A stretch of DNA of 64,000 bases, from contig NZ_CP093337.1 of assembly GCF_022637395.1 (NCBI RefSeq), positions 1,782,001-1,846,000 on the forward strand. Direction: 5' to 3'. The first letter of the stretch is position 1. The number at the start of each line of letters is the position of its first letter. A program made the translations under genes and the position numbers. This DNA is from Shinella sp. H4-D48 (GTDB taxonomy: Bacteria; Pseudomonadota; Alphaproteobacteria; Rhizobiales; Rhizobiaceae). This document shows positions 51,813-60,618 of this stretch, one piece after another. The notes beneath the pieces were generated by a model that worked only from the letters and a program-made list of their open reading frames with translations, was not told the origin of the DNA and searched no databases.

Positions 51813-52311
51813 CGGGCCCCTCCGCGAGTGCGAGGTCGCCTTGCACCTGTTGATACTTTTCCAGCAGGGCAATGAGCGAAGCCCTGTCCTCGGATGGCAT
51901 GCGGGCGATCACCATCGGGTCGAGTGCGCCGGAGCCAGAGGCTTCCCCTGCAACCTGTAGGAACGAACCAAGCCGTTCGGGCCACCGCAGCCGCAGCAAT
52001 ACCTCAGTCAGCCGGTCCGAGGGTCGCACCTCGTCGAAGGAGCGCGTGAAGGCGTGGCCAAGGACGGCGGTGAATGCGTCGTCCATGGCCACGGCGTACC
52101 GCGCCCGAAATTCGTGGTCACGGCGGCGGTGATCGTGGATGGTGGATGTACTGAGGCCGACCTCTTCGGCGGCGCGCTTGGGGCTCCCCGTGCGGCCGAT
52201 GATTTCCAGGACCGCGTCCTCCACCTCTGGCGACCACCGACGATCCAACTCAGGCCGTCTGCGCCCATCGGCAAATCGGAGGGCAGCCTCCTCGGATCGA
52301 TCCTTCGCCAT
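51790..52311 (-). CDS. terminase small subunit-like protein
   Basis: 173 residues from the ATG at 52311. N-terminal HTH 'WSPEVEDAVLEIIGRTGSPK' followed by 'RAAEEVGLSTSTIHDHRRRD' and 'HEFRARYAVAMDDAFTAVLG', the layout of phage TerS proteins, which bind pac DNA and start packaging. No large terminase gene follows. In satellites (PICI, P4-type relatives) a TerS of their own redirects helper packaging; that role is inferred here. Confidence 0.7.
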   Translation of the reverse strand: MAKDRSEEAALRFADGRRRPELDRRWSPEVEDAVLEIIGRTGSPKRAAEEVGLSTSTIHDHRRRDHEFRARYAVAMDDAFTAVLGHAFTRSFDEVRPSDRLTEVLLRLRWPERLGSFLQVAGEASGSGALDPMVIARMPSEDRASLIALLEKYQQVQGDLALAEGPDGVALLV

Positions 52312-52920
52312 GTCATGCCTCCGTGCGTTATTTCCCGTGCACCGTGCGCTCCGTGGACTCGCCTGCACGCCAGCACTTTTCAAAATTTTGGAACCGCTAT
52401 GCTGGGACACCCCGTTCCAGGAGAGCCTACGGAGCATACGGAGACCCCAGGACGCCGGCCTGTTCCTCCGGGGAAGTAGGTTGTTTGCCCTTCTCGTCGG
52501 ACTTGGGGCCGGGCCGGGAAAAAGGCTCCCTCCAAGCGCTTGCAATGCTTGGCCTTTTCGGCCTCCCGGAGGGACGTAGGACAGACGATCCCTTGTGTCT
52601 GCGCTCCAGGCCGCCGCTTCGCTGCTCTGGCGCTGGCACCCATGCGACCGTGCCGACCCCGGCCTTACCCTCTCGGCCGGGCTGGCTACGCTGGTGCTAG
52701 CGTGGGCGTCGCCTGCGGCACTCGCGGGGATGGTATGGCTGGGAGGCCTCCATCCTCGCGCGCAAGGACATACGGAATGCGGGCGGCCATCGAGAGGCCG
52801 TCAAGGCTTGGAGAAGAGCACCGAAGTAAGCGCCATGCCTGAAGGACGAAGCCAAGGCGGCGGCACTCCCTATCTACCAGGGAGAGGCCCCATATGGGTT
52901 ACAGGCCCGAATGCCTGGAA

Positions 52921-53198
52921 GACGCTTCGGTCGTTATGAAAAAGCTATGCGTCCGCTCTAAGTGCATGATCCGTAAGCAAAATGACGCTTTAGACCACTG
53001 ACGCTTCGTTTTCGACTTCTGCGTACCGGACTTTATCGTCGCGCTGGTTCACATGCCCCTAAGTCCGACCCTTGATCCGAAGCTGAATTTTCATAGAACC
53101 AATTTATATACTTTCTAAAGTGTCCTTAGTGTCTAAATATAAGATATATAAGGCCTTTTCCTCGGACGCTTTGAAAATTGTAAGCGTCTCTAAGCGTC
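52921..53198. repeat. GACGCTT iteron cluster
   Basis: The heptamer GACGCTT occurs at 52921, 52984, 53000 and 53165, and inverted (AAGCGTC) at 53182 and 53192: six exact copies in 278 bases, far above chance. They flank the AT-rich stretch at 53098-53155. As in P4, where the alpha primase binds short repeats at ori and crr, these are probably binding sites for the adjacent primase-helicase. Confidence 0.65.
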
Positions 53199-53234
53199 CG
53201 GTCCCGTGCATCCCGTGCATCGGATGGGACCGGG

Positions 53235-53261
53235 GCCCTCCCTCGGTGGTGAAGGGAGGGC
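53235..53261 (-). terminator. hairpin at end of primase gene
   Basis: Perfect 9-bp stem gccctccct (53235-53243) / agggagggc (53253-53261), starting 8 bases after the primase stop on the minus strand. No T-run, so termination may need other factors. Confidence 0.5.
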
Positions 53262-53269
53262 ATCGCCGG

Positions 53270-55588
53270 TCAGTCGAACATGCCGGAGGCGCCAAGCCGC
53301 TCCTCAAAGAGCCGTCGAGCCTCGGCCAGCGGTGGAACGGTCCAGGCCCTCTCGCCGGTCTTCGTCTTGCCGGTCTGAAGGCCGAGCGACCTCCCAGCCG
53401 TCGCCAGAGCACGATGGCTGGCCTTGGCGCTGAAGACCCTGTTCGTCTTCAGGAAGCGGTCGTAGTCTTCCAGAAGTTCCCCCTTCGAAACCGGATCGAG
53501 TTCCGCAGGTCCGTGGTCCCAAGCGATAAGCTCCGTGACCGGCAACGATCCTCGATCCAGCAACCCCATCCACCACTTCGAAGCAGGATCAAGGCTCAAC
53601 GCCTTCTGCTCGGCAAGCGCCTGCGTCTTCGGGATGCCCCGAGAAGGGTGCCAACCTTCGATGTCCATCGCCAGCAGGTCGTGGAGCATCGCGGCAAGAC
53701 CGCCAGCCGCCATCTGGGCGTTGAGCGCTCCGAAGAAAGCCTTGTCGTTGCGGCGTGCATCCGACACGTCGAAGACCGCAAACCTTCGAGCATCGAGCCC
53801 TGCGGGAATGACCCACTCGTTGTTGCTCGCCATCATCAGGTGGATGAGATTGCGGCCGGGGACGATGTCAGCGCCCTTGCCCTCGAACGCTATGACCGGC
53901 TCCGTCACGAGCTGTTTCAACACTCCTTCCGCCTCCTTATGCCCCGGCCAGAACGCCTCGTCGGCGAACAGGAAGGCAACGGTGCGCAGGTGGGCGTTGA
54001 AGCGACCAGCAAACTGAGCAGGCGACGAAACCGTGAGGCCGTGCGTCCCCGTGATCTGCATGAGTGCGCGGCCGAGCGTACCCTTGCCGGTTCCTTCCCG
54101 GCCTCGAAAGGTAATGGCCGCCTCAGGAGAAGTGCCGGGGCGCTGGAACATTAAGGCCATCCAGCGCAGGACATAGTCCGAGGATGCGCGGTCTCCCGAG
54201 CACAGCACCTGCTCGATCAGTTCGCGCATTATAGACCAATTGCCTGGCTTCGGCTCGACCGCCCAGCCACGCCAGAGGTTGAGCTTGCCACGGTCACGTC
54301 CCTCAGGATCAAGCACGATGCCGGGATACTTGCGCCGACGAGGGCTTGCCAGCCAGAGTTCGGCAACGCTCACCTCACGCCTGCTGCCCATCGCCTTCAC
54401 GCGCTCATCCTCATGAAAGTGGAGGAAATCGGCGCGAGACATCTTTGTCCAAACACGACGCGGCGGATCGAAGATGCCGTCCTCGTCTTCCATGAACACC
54501 GCGAACTTGCCGCCATTGAGGACGACGCAGAAGCGCTCGTTCATCTGTTCGATGAGGTCACGCTCCCGAGGTTCAGGTGCGTCCGTTTCTTCCACCGGGA
54601 AATCGTCCAGCGGGTCAGACCGTTCTGCGGCCTCGACCAGATCACCGCGACCTGCCTCGTGCAGCGCCTTGTAAAGGGTAAGGCGCGTCACCGACTCAGG
54701 GCGATCCCTGCCGAAAGACTCCCACCTTGCACGCGCCGTGTTCAGCCTGTCGGAATAGTCCGGGTCTGTCGCGCACCAGTCGAGGAAGGCGTCGATACCA
54801 TCCCCGCCGGTCGCATGATGGCAGGCCATGGCGATTGGAAGCCACAAGTCGTTGCTGCCGAAGTCGCGTGCATCCAGGCCTTCCAGGAGCTTCGAAAGCT
54901 GTTCGGAGGTCATCGCGCCGTCTACGGTCGCCGAAGGCCTCGGCGACCTCCGCAGAAGGTTCAGAAGCGCATCCGGTGCGTTCGGCACCGCCATATCGGC
55001 ACCGAACAGAGGATCCCAATCGTAGCGCCGGCCGTTCGGATGCACAGAAGGCGGAACGACGACCTGACGGCCGACAGTCTTGAACTCAATGCCGGGATAG
55101 AGTTCCGGCAACGCGTCGCGCACCCGCATATCCGCAGGCTTGCGCATGTACAGGTGAAATCCACCGCCGCCTGTCTCTACCGTTGGCCCATGAGGCAATC
55201 CCATATCTGCGATCAACCGCGCGAGCGGATTGTCACCGGGCGGGTAGTTCCTCGGGTCGGCGTCAATTACGAGCTGGTCGTCCTTGAGGCGGGCGCCAAG
55301 GTTCATCCCCCTCGCGACATGGGCCGCCGCCTCTGTTTCGGTCAGCGGCGTTTCACGGCGCCAGCCGCTATGCAGCGGGGCCTTGCCGATGGGGCGGCCC
55401 TTGGCATCGACGGCGTCGCGGCGGTGGAGCGGGATGAGGTCGAGGAGCAATGGCGTCGCCGCTACCGAGGGCGCGGCATCCTTGAAACCGACGTCGCGCT
55501 TGAACTCCGCTCCGTCCTTCTCCAGAAGCCGGCTCGCGGGCGCGTCGATGACAGCGGCGCGCCCGCTCTTCGTTTCGAGCGGGCTCAT
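53270..55588 (-). CDS. primase-polymerase / SF3-type helicase of satellite
   Basis: 772 residues from the ATG at 55588. N-terminal archaeal-type primase-polymerase domain (about 40-220) with 'DDQLVIDADPRNYPPGDNP' metal ligands and 'ETGGGGFHLYMRKP'. A middle PriCT-like region (260-340). C-terminal helicase with Walker A 'FRGREGTGKGTLGRALMQ' near 495-505 and 'RTVAFLFADEAFWPGHKEAE' as Walker B region (DUF5906 type), followed by an arginine-finger-like 'GLDARRFAVFDV'. The arrangement equals P4 alpha protein: priming plus unwinding for element replication. Overlaps the AlpA-like gene by 4 bases. Confidence 0.92.
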   Translation of the reverse strand: MSPLETKSGRAAVIDAPASRLLEKDGAEFKRDVGFKDAAPSVAATPLLLDLIPLHRRDAVDAKGRPIGKAPLHSGWRRETPLTETEAAAHVARGMNLGARLKDDQLVIDADPRNYPPGDNPLARLIADMGLPHGPTVETGGGGFHLYMRKPADMRVRDALPELYPGIEFKTVGRQVVVPPSVHPNGRRYDWDPLFGADMAVPNAPDALLNLLRRSPRPSATVDGAMTSEQLSKLLEGLDARDFGSNDLWLPIAMACHHATGGDGIDAFLDWCATDPDYSDRLNTARARWESFGRDRPESVTRLTLYKALHEAGRGDLVEAAERSDPLDDFPVEETDAPEPRERDLIEQMNERFCVVLNGGKFAVFMEDEDGIFDPPRRVWTKMSRADFLHFHEDERVKAMGSRREVSVAELWLASPRRRKYPGIVLDPEGRDRGKLNLWRGWAVEPKPGNWSIMRELIEQVLCSGDRASSDYVLRWMALMFQRPGTSPEAAITFRGREGTGKGTLGRALMQITGTHGLTVSSPAQFAGRFNAHLRTVAFLFADEAFWPGHKEAEGVLKQLVTEPVIAFEGKGADIVPGRNLIHLMMASNNEWVIPAGLDARRFAVFDVSDARRNDKAFFGALNAQMAAGGLAAMLHDLLAMDIEGWHPSRGIPKTQALAEQKALSLDPASKWWMGLLDRGSLPVTELIAWDHGPAELDPVSKGELLEDYDRFLKTNRVFSAKASHRALATAGRSLGLQTGKTKTGERAWTVPPLAEARRLFEERLGASGMFD

Positions 55589-55833
55589 GACAGCGCCTCC
55601 CTGCCGAACGACTCCACGAACTCCCGCAGGTCGCGCACGGCATACAGGACCTTCCGGCCCATCTTGATGTATCGCGGGCCACCGCCGCGCGAGCGCCACT
55701 CGGCAAGCTGAACCGCCGAGATGCTGGTGAAGACGGCTGCGTCCTCTGTATCGAGGTATTCCTTGTGCAGCGTCCTAAGACCCGCTTCGATGCGATCGAG
55801 GCGCATCAGCGCCTCTCTGACAAGGTGTTCCAT
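55585..55833 (-). CDS. AlpA/excisionase-type HTH protein
   Basis: 82 residues. HTH_17-like: 'LDTEDAAVFTSISAVQLAEW' followed by 'RSRGGGPRYIKMGRKVLYAV' and 'RDLREFVESFG'. Usual partner of island integrases, acting as excisionase or activator. The stop overlaps the primase start (ATGA), so expression of replication and excision is linked. Confidence 0.85.
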   Translation of the reverse strand: MEHLVREALMRLDRIEAGLRTLHKEYLDTEDAAVFTSISAVQLAEWRSRGGGPRYIKMGRKVLYAVRDLREFVESFGREALS

Positions 55834-55932
55834 GTTCGGCTCCTTTCCGATCTGTGTCCGATCGGGAAAGGCTACCGAGGCGGCAGGTCATGACATACCA
55901 ACACTTCATGCCGGACCGTGTGGAGGGCGTTT

Positions 55933-57075
55933 TCAGCCGCCCCGGTGCTTGACCAAGGCGGCGCAAACCTTCTCCTGCGCTTCACGCATATGGCCGAGAA
56001 GATGAGCGCGGGTTACGTATCCCCATGTCACACCGGCAGGCCGATGGTTCATCAGGAGCGTGACCGTCTGCATATCCACGCCTGCCTCAAGCGACCACGT
56101 CCTGTAGGTGTGCCGCATCTGGTGTGGTGCGTGGGGAAATTCGTCGGTGCGGCGCATTTCCTCGATGTGGCCGGACTTGCTGGTAATCGACGGGAAGACG
56201 AATGGGCTTTCTAGCGGAGCGGTCTCCTGCCTGACCCTTTCAAGGACCTGAAGCAGGTGGCGGGGCAGCGGCAGCCGGAACGCCCTGTCGGCTCCACCCT
56301 TGGGAGACGGGACCGTGAGCACGCCATCAGCGTCCAGATGCTCCCACCGCATCGACCGTGCATCGTGCGACCGCAGGCCGGTCAGCAGCATGACCGTCCA
56401 GCACGCAGCCCTGTTGTGATCTTCCATGGCGTCAAGGCAGCGCCATGCTTCGGCAAGGCCCGCGGCGTCCAGCGCCCACTTGCGCGGAGCCTCCTTGTTC
56501 ATCCTCACCGCGCGGCTGACCGGGTTCGGCGGTAGGTCCTGGGTGCGGGCTGCATCGTTGTAGACGGCCTTGAGGGCGCGCATGGCACCGTTCGCTCCGT
56601 AGGGTCCATTCTTCTTGGTGATCCTCTCGTGGAGGGCGCGGACCGTCTCGCGGTCGAGCTTGTCCAGCGGAATATCGAGGATGGACCTCAAAACGCCGAC
56701 GACCTTCTCCTCGTACCACGCCACGGTGCTAGGCTGGAGCTCGACGCCTCTGGTCTCCTTATACCGTTCCCAAGCCGTCCGAAGGCTCGGGACCGTCCGC
56801 TTCGCTATCCGTGGGTCCTCGCCACGCCGGAGTGCCAGCTTCAGTTCCGCGGCTTTTTCGCGGGCTGTCTTGAGGCTCACCTCGTCGGTGCGGCCGATGA
56901 TGATGGAGACATAGCGGTTGCTCCCATCGTTAATCCTCCCCACCAGCTTGAAGCTGGATGACTTGCTGCCCACGACAATGCGCAGGCCGGACACGTCGGC
57001 GTCGTAGACCTGCTGTCCCGCCTCGTGCTCCTCGGCTATCTTGTTGACCGTTCCCTGTGTTAGCTTGGTACCCAT
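55933..57075 (-). CDS. int: island integrase, tyrosine recombinase
   Basis: 380 residues. N-terminal DUF4102-like arm-binding part (1-95), core-binding domain (about 100-190) and catalytic domain: Arg235 (LTGLRSHD), His318 and Arg321 (HQMRHTYR), His344 (MNHRPAG) and nucleophile Tyr353 (WGYVTR). It lies 153 bases from the right attachment core. Its target in this genome is the anticodon loop of tRNA-Leu(UAA), as shown by the split gene at both ends. Confidence 0.95.
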   Translation of the reverse strand: MGTKLTQGTVNKIAEEHEAGQQVYDADVSGLRIVVGSKSSSFKLVGRINDGSNRYVSIIIGRTDEVSLKTAREKAAELKLALRRGEDPRIAKRTVPSLRTAWERYKETRGVELQPSTVAWYEEKVVGVLRSILDIPLDKLDRETVRALHERITKKNGPYGANGAMRALKAVYNDAARTQDLPPNPVSRAVRMNKEAPRKWALDAAGLAEAWRCLDAMEDHNRAACWTVMLLTGLRSHDARSMRWEHLDADGVLTVPSPKGGADRAFRLPLPRHLLQVLERVRQETAPLESPFVFPSITSKSGHIEEMRRTDEFPHAPHQMRHTYRTWSLEAGVDMQTVTLLMNHRPAGVTWGYVTRAHLLGHMREAQEKVCAALVKHRGG

Positions 57076-57227
57076 GTTTCGTGATCCTCATCTTCGAGCC
57101 CGGACCCGAAGTCAGGCCCGGTACGAGACCAGGTCCGACACGGCCCTACACGATGATGATGTCGCGAAACTCAGGGGGCGTAAGCCATGAAACGGCTCGG
57201 CATATCCCCATATGTCATTGATTTTAA

Positions 57228-57282
57228 GACTTAAAATCCCTCGGCCTTGGCTGTGCGGGTTCGATCCCCGCCGCCCGCACCA
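57228..57282 (+). pseudogene. tRNA-Leu(UAA), 3' half, and attR core
   Basis: Core gacttaaaatccc (57228-57240) is followed by tcggccttggctgt (variable arm), T arm gcggg-ttcgatc-cccgc, acceptor cgcccgc and ACCA. The acceptor pairs perfectly with gcgggcg of the 5' half at 42521. Upstream of the core is island DNA, so this half is not transcribed from a tRNA promoter as far as can be seen. Confidence 0.93.
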
Positions 57283-57440
57283 GTTTTCTGAACCTGTTCG
57301 ACTTCGCGCAAGACATTTCGCCGCGTTCTCCAAAAGGTGATTGGCAGGGCGGGGGTGCGGCGGCTATCAGGAGGCATGTTTGGAGGCTTGAGGGGTTTTG
57401 CGCGGCTTGGCCGTCTTGCCCCGGCCTTGCGGAGTAGCCC

Positions 57441-58190
57441 GTGTCGATTGCCGATATTTCCCTTCTGAGCGCACTGCTGGCCGGAGCGCTGTCGTTCCTC
57501 TCGCCCTGCGTTCTGCCGCTGGTGCCACCCTATCTCTGCTACATGGCCGGCATCTCCGTGGAGCAGTTCAAGGGCGGGGATGCGGTTGCCGTGAGGCACG
57601 ATACGCGCGGAGCGGTGCTGCTCGCCGCCTTCTTCTTCACGCTCGGCTTCGCCACGGTCTTCGTGGCGCTCGGGGCCGGTGCCTCGACCATCGGCATGGT
57701 GCTGCGCCGGCATCTCGACATCCTCGCCCAGGTCGGCGGCGTGATCATCATCCTGATGGGCCTTCATTTCCTCGGCGTGCTGCGCATCGGGCTCTTTGCC
57801 CGTGAGGCGCGCTTCCAGGGCGGCGGCAAGCCGGCGACGGCATCGGGCGCGTATCTGATGGGCCTTGCCTTCGCCTTCGGCTGGACACCCTGTATTGGGC
57901 CGGTGCTGGGCGCCATTCTCGGCGTGGCGGCCGCACGCGAAACGGTCGGGGACGGTGCGGCGCTGCTTGCCGTCTACTCGCTGGGGCTCGCAATTCCGTT
58001 CTGGATCGCGGCCAGCTTCTCCGGCGCCTTCATGCGCTTTCTCGTGCGGTTCCGCCGTCACCTCGGCACGGTGGAGAAGGTCATGGGTATCCTGCTCATC
58101 CTCACCGGACTGGCCTTCATCTTCGGCTATATCAGCGCCGTTGCCATCTGGTTCCAGCAAACGTTTCCCATTCTCTCGCAAATCGGCTAG
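57441..58190 (+). CDS. ccdA: CcdA-type cytochrome c biogenesis protein
   Basis: 249 residues from a GTG with cggag upstream. Six membrane helices with both conserved cysteines: 'LSFLSPCVLPLVPPYLCYMA' and 'LAFAFGWTPCIGPVLGAILG'. Carries electrons from cytoplasmic thioredoxin across the membrane to periplasmic thiol proteins, for cytochrome c maturation. Length is normal. 41 bases separate it from the AEC transporter gene. Confidence 0.95.
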   Translation: MSIADISLLSALLAGALSFLSPCVLPLVPPYLCYMAGISVEQFKGGDAVAVRHDTRGAVLLAAFFFTLGFATVFVALGAGASTIGMVLRRHLDILAQVGGVIIILMGLHFLGVLRIGLFAREARFQGGGKPATASGAYLMGLAFAFGWTPCIGPVLGAILGVAAARETVGDGAALLAVYSLGLAIPFWIAASFSGAFMRFLVRFRRHLGTVEKVMGILLILTGLAFIFGYISAVAIWFQQTFPILSQIG

Positions 58191-58231
58191 TTCGGGGCAT
58201 CAGCCTCAGCACGCGGGATTGGGCGACAGCC

Positions 58232-59194
58232 ATGGCGGACATTATCGGACTGGTTTTGCCGTTCTTCGGCATGATTTTCCTGGGCTATGTCGTCGCAAGG
58301 ATCACGCGCCAGCCGATCGAGGCGTTGGGCTGGCTCAACACTTTCATCATCTACATCGCACTGCCGGCGCTGTTCTTCAAGCTCGTGGCGAAGACGCCTA
58401 TCGAGCAGCTGACGCGGATCGATTTCATCCTCGCCAATGTCAGCGCCACCTATCTGGTTTTCGCGCTCATCTTCGCCGCCGGCCTGCTGTTGCGTCGCGC
58501 AACGACGGGGGAGGCGACGATCCAGGGCCTTGCGGCCGCCTATGGCAATATCGGTTATATGGGGCCGGGACTGGCGCTGCTGGCCTTCGGGGAACCGGCC
58601 GCCGTTCCCGTGGCGCTCGTCTTCTGCTTTGAAAACATGCTGCATTTCTCGATTGCGCCGGCCCTGATGGCGCTCGGTGGCGGGGAAAAGCAGCCGGCGC
58701 ACAGGCTCGCGGCGGGCGTTGCGCGCCGGATCGTCACCCATCCCTTCATCATCGCAACGGCGGCCGGCTTTCTTGCCGCCTTCACCGGTTTCGAAGCGCC
58801 GGCACCGCTGCAGCGCCTGATCGACTATCTGGCGCAGGCCGCCGCGCCCTGCGCGCTTTTTGCTATGGGCGTCACCTTGGCGCTGCGGCCCTTGAAGCGG
58901 GTGCCGGTCGAGATCGGCTACATCGTGCCGGCGAAGCTAGTCCTGCTGCCGGTGACTATGTATCTCATGCTCGGGCTTGCCGGCAGTTTCGATCCGGTCT
59001 GGGTCTATACGGCGGTGCTGCTTGCCGCCCTTCCGACCGCGACCAACGTCTTCGTCATCGGCCAGCAATACGGCGTGTGGCAGGAGCGGGCATCCGCGAC
59101 CATTCTCGTGACGACGGTGCTGTCCGTCGCGACGGTCACGGCGCTTCTCTACCTCATCAAATCAGGCCTGCTTCAGCCCGACCCGTTCCCGTAA
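58232..59194 (+). CDS. AEC-family (auxin efflux carrier-type) transporter
   Basis: 320 residues, ten predicted membrane helices. Family features: 'LPFFGMIFLGYVVARITRQP' start, 'LAAAYGNIGYMGPGLALLAF' and 'AALPTATNVFVIGQQYG' near the C-terminus. Substrate unknown; bacterial members include malate and other carboxylate carriers. 3' end overlaps the convergent ubiH-type gene by 33 bases. Confidence 0.93.
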   Translation: MADIIGLVLPFFGMIFLGYVVARITRQPIEALGWLNTFIIYIALPALFFKLVAKTPIEQLTRIDFILANVSATYLVFALIFAAGLLLRRATTGEATIQGLAAAYGNIGYMGPGLALLAFGEPAAVPVALVFCFENMLHFSIAPALMALGGGEKQPAHRLAAGVARRIVTHPFIIATAAGFLAAFTGFEAPAPLQRLIDYLAQAAAPCALFAMGVTLALRPLKRVPVEIGYIVPAKLVLLPVTMYLMLGLAGSFDPVWVYTAVLLAALPTATNVFVIGQQYGVWQERASATILVTTVLSVATVTALLYLIKSGLLQPDPFP

Positions 59195-60370
59195 GGTGTC
59201 GCGAAACGCCTTGAGCGAACCGAGCGGCTCGATGCCCTCGCGCATGACAACGCTGCGGAGTGGGCCGATGGTCGAGAGCAGGTGAAGGCCGGCCGAGCGG
59301 AGAAACTGCACAGGCAGGAAATCCGACAGCAGCGAACGATTGAGGAGATCGACGCTGAGCGTACGCGAACGCACATCCGCCTGGCGCTTGCGGTCGAAAC
59401 GTATACCGATCGCGGCATCGTTCGCCGTCTCTGAAGTCTTCAGCAGGTCCTTGAGGGCCATGATATCGCGCAGGCTGAGATTGAGGCCCTGCGCGCCGAT
59501 CGGCGGGAAGGCATGGGCGGCTTCGCCGATCAGCACGATACGATCCTTGCCGAAATGGTCGGCGGTCATGCCGGACAGCGGGAAACTCTGGGCGCCTGCC
59601 TCCACCGAAACCTTGCCCAGCATGGACTGCATGCGCTGCTCGACGGCGACGCTCAGGTCTGCGACGGGGAGGGCGGCGAGCCTTGCCGCTTCCTTCGGCG
59701 GCAGCACCCAGACAAGGCTGGAGCGATCGCCGGGCAGGGGAACCTGGGTGAAGGGACCGCTCTCCGTGTGGAACTCCGTAGAGATGTTGCCGTGCGGGCG
59801 GTCATGGGCAAAATTGAGCACGAGTGCGGATTGCGGATAGGACCAGGCGCGCACGTCGATGCCCGCGCTCTGGCGGACAAGCGATTGCCGACCGTCGGCG
59901 CCGACGACCAGCGAGGCCATGGCACGCTCGCCGTCATCCAGCACCAGTTCGACGCCGGTTTCGAATCTGTTGGCCGCCGTCACGCCATTCTCTATGCGGG
60001 CGATGCCGGCGCTCTCGGAAATCTTGCGGTCGAGTACCGCAAGGAACGGCAAGTTCGGGATGTTGTAGCCGAAGGCGGGAAGGCCGACTTCACCGGCGCG
60101 GAATGCAACGGGCGAGGCGCGCAACAGACGCGTGGTCCCGTCAAGGATCTGCATGGTTTCCAGCGCCGCTGCGTGTGGGGCGATATCCTCCCACAGGCCG
60201 AGCGTCTTCAGGAAAGCGATGGACTGGTCCATGAGGGCGGTCGTGCGCCCATCCGGCTTGCGGGCGGGCGGTGCCACCAGCGCAACGCTGCGGCCCGAGT
60301 CGGCGAGCGCCAAAGCGGCGAGATTGCCGGCAAGACCGGCCCCGACGATGGCGATATCGAATTGTCTCAT
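59162..60370 (-). CDS. UbiH/UbiF/VisC-family FAD monooxygenase
   Basis: 402 residues from the ATG at 60370. FAD-binding 'FDIAIVGAGLAGNLAALALA' at the N-terminus, 'VVGADGRQSLVRQSAGI' in the middle and 'IVLIGEAAHAFPPIGAQGLN' (second FAD motif, with Glu in place of the usual Asp). Hydroxylates the ubiquinone ring. Which ring position cannot be told from sequence alone. Single gene. Confidence 0.92.
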   Translation of the reverse strand: MRQFDIAIVGAGLAGNLAALALADSGRSVALVAPPARKPDGRTTALMDQSIAFLKTLGLWEDIAPHAAALETMQILDGTTRLLRASPVAFRAGEVGLPAFGYNIPNLPFLAVLDRKISESAGIARIENGVTAANRFETGVELVLDDGERAMASLVVGADGRQSLVRQSAGIDVRAWSYPQSALVLNFAHDRPHGNISTEFHTESGPFTQVPLPGDRSSLVWVLPPKEAARLAALPVADLSVAVEQRMQSMLGKVSVEAGAQSFPLSGMTADHFGKDRIVLIGEAAHAFPPIGAQGLNLSLRDIMALKDLLKTSETANDAAIGIRFDRKRQADVRSRTLSVDLLNRSLLSDFLPVQFLRSAGLHLLSTIGPLRSVVMREGIEPLGSLKAFRDTLRERVGLKQA

Positions 60371-60618
60371 GACCGGCCTCCGCAGCGCGACGTGATTACC
60401 CACAGATTTTGCTGGGCTTCTATCCCGCAAGACTAGGCCGGCAAAGAGGCAATTTCCATGGGATGAATCCGCGCAGGCCGCAAACGGCGCGCAAAGGCCG
60501 GGATTTTCACTGGCGATGGCGGGCAATCAATGCATATTACCTGACGTGACCGCACAGGAGGGCGCGTTCGGCACAAGACGAACGCGTGATAAAGCCCCAG
60601 GATGGACTGCGACCGGCA

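Larger units (their letters stand above)
52312..53269. other. noncoding region, probable replication origin
   Basis: 958 bases between the TerS-like and primase genes without a supported gene; frames in 52.3-52.95 kb lack ribosome binding sites and protein-like composition. The right half contains the GACGCTT iterons and an AT-rich segment (53098-53155) and ends with a hairpin at the primase stop. A tandem repeat of cccgtgcat lies at 53204-53221. Confidence 0.55.
42551..57240. mobile_element. 14.7-kb P4-like satellite/genomic island in tRNA-Leu(UAA)
   Basis: Bounded by 13-bp direct repeats gacttaaaatccc (42551-42563 and 57228-57240) lying in the anticodon loop and stem of a split tRNA-Leu gene. 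The integrase is at the right end. Contents from right: integrase, AlpA-like HTH, primase-helicase, iterons, TerS-like protein, seven small phage-type genes including an HK97-gp10-like protein, a P-loop NTPase with XRE regulator, and a methylase/methylase/HNH cassette. A complete replacement tRNA-Leu(UAA) is at the left end. No portal, capsid, large terminase or tail genes are seen. Confidence 0.9.

Noticed and set aside
52427-52939. Several frames in the gap between TerS-like and primase genes
   Set aside because: Low-complexity GC-driven frames without start signals; the region fits a replication origin better.
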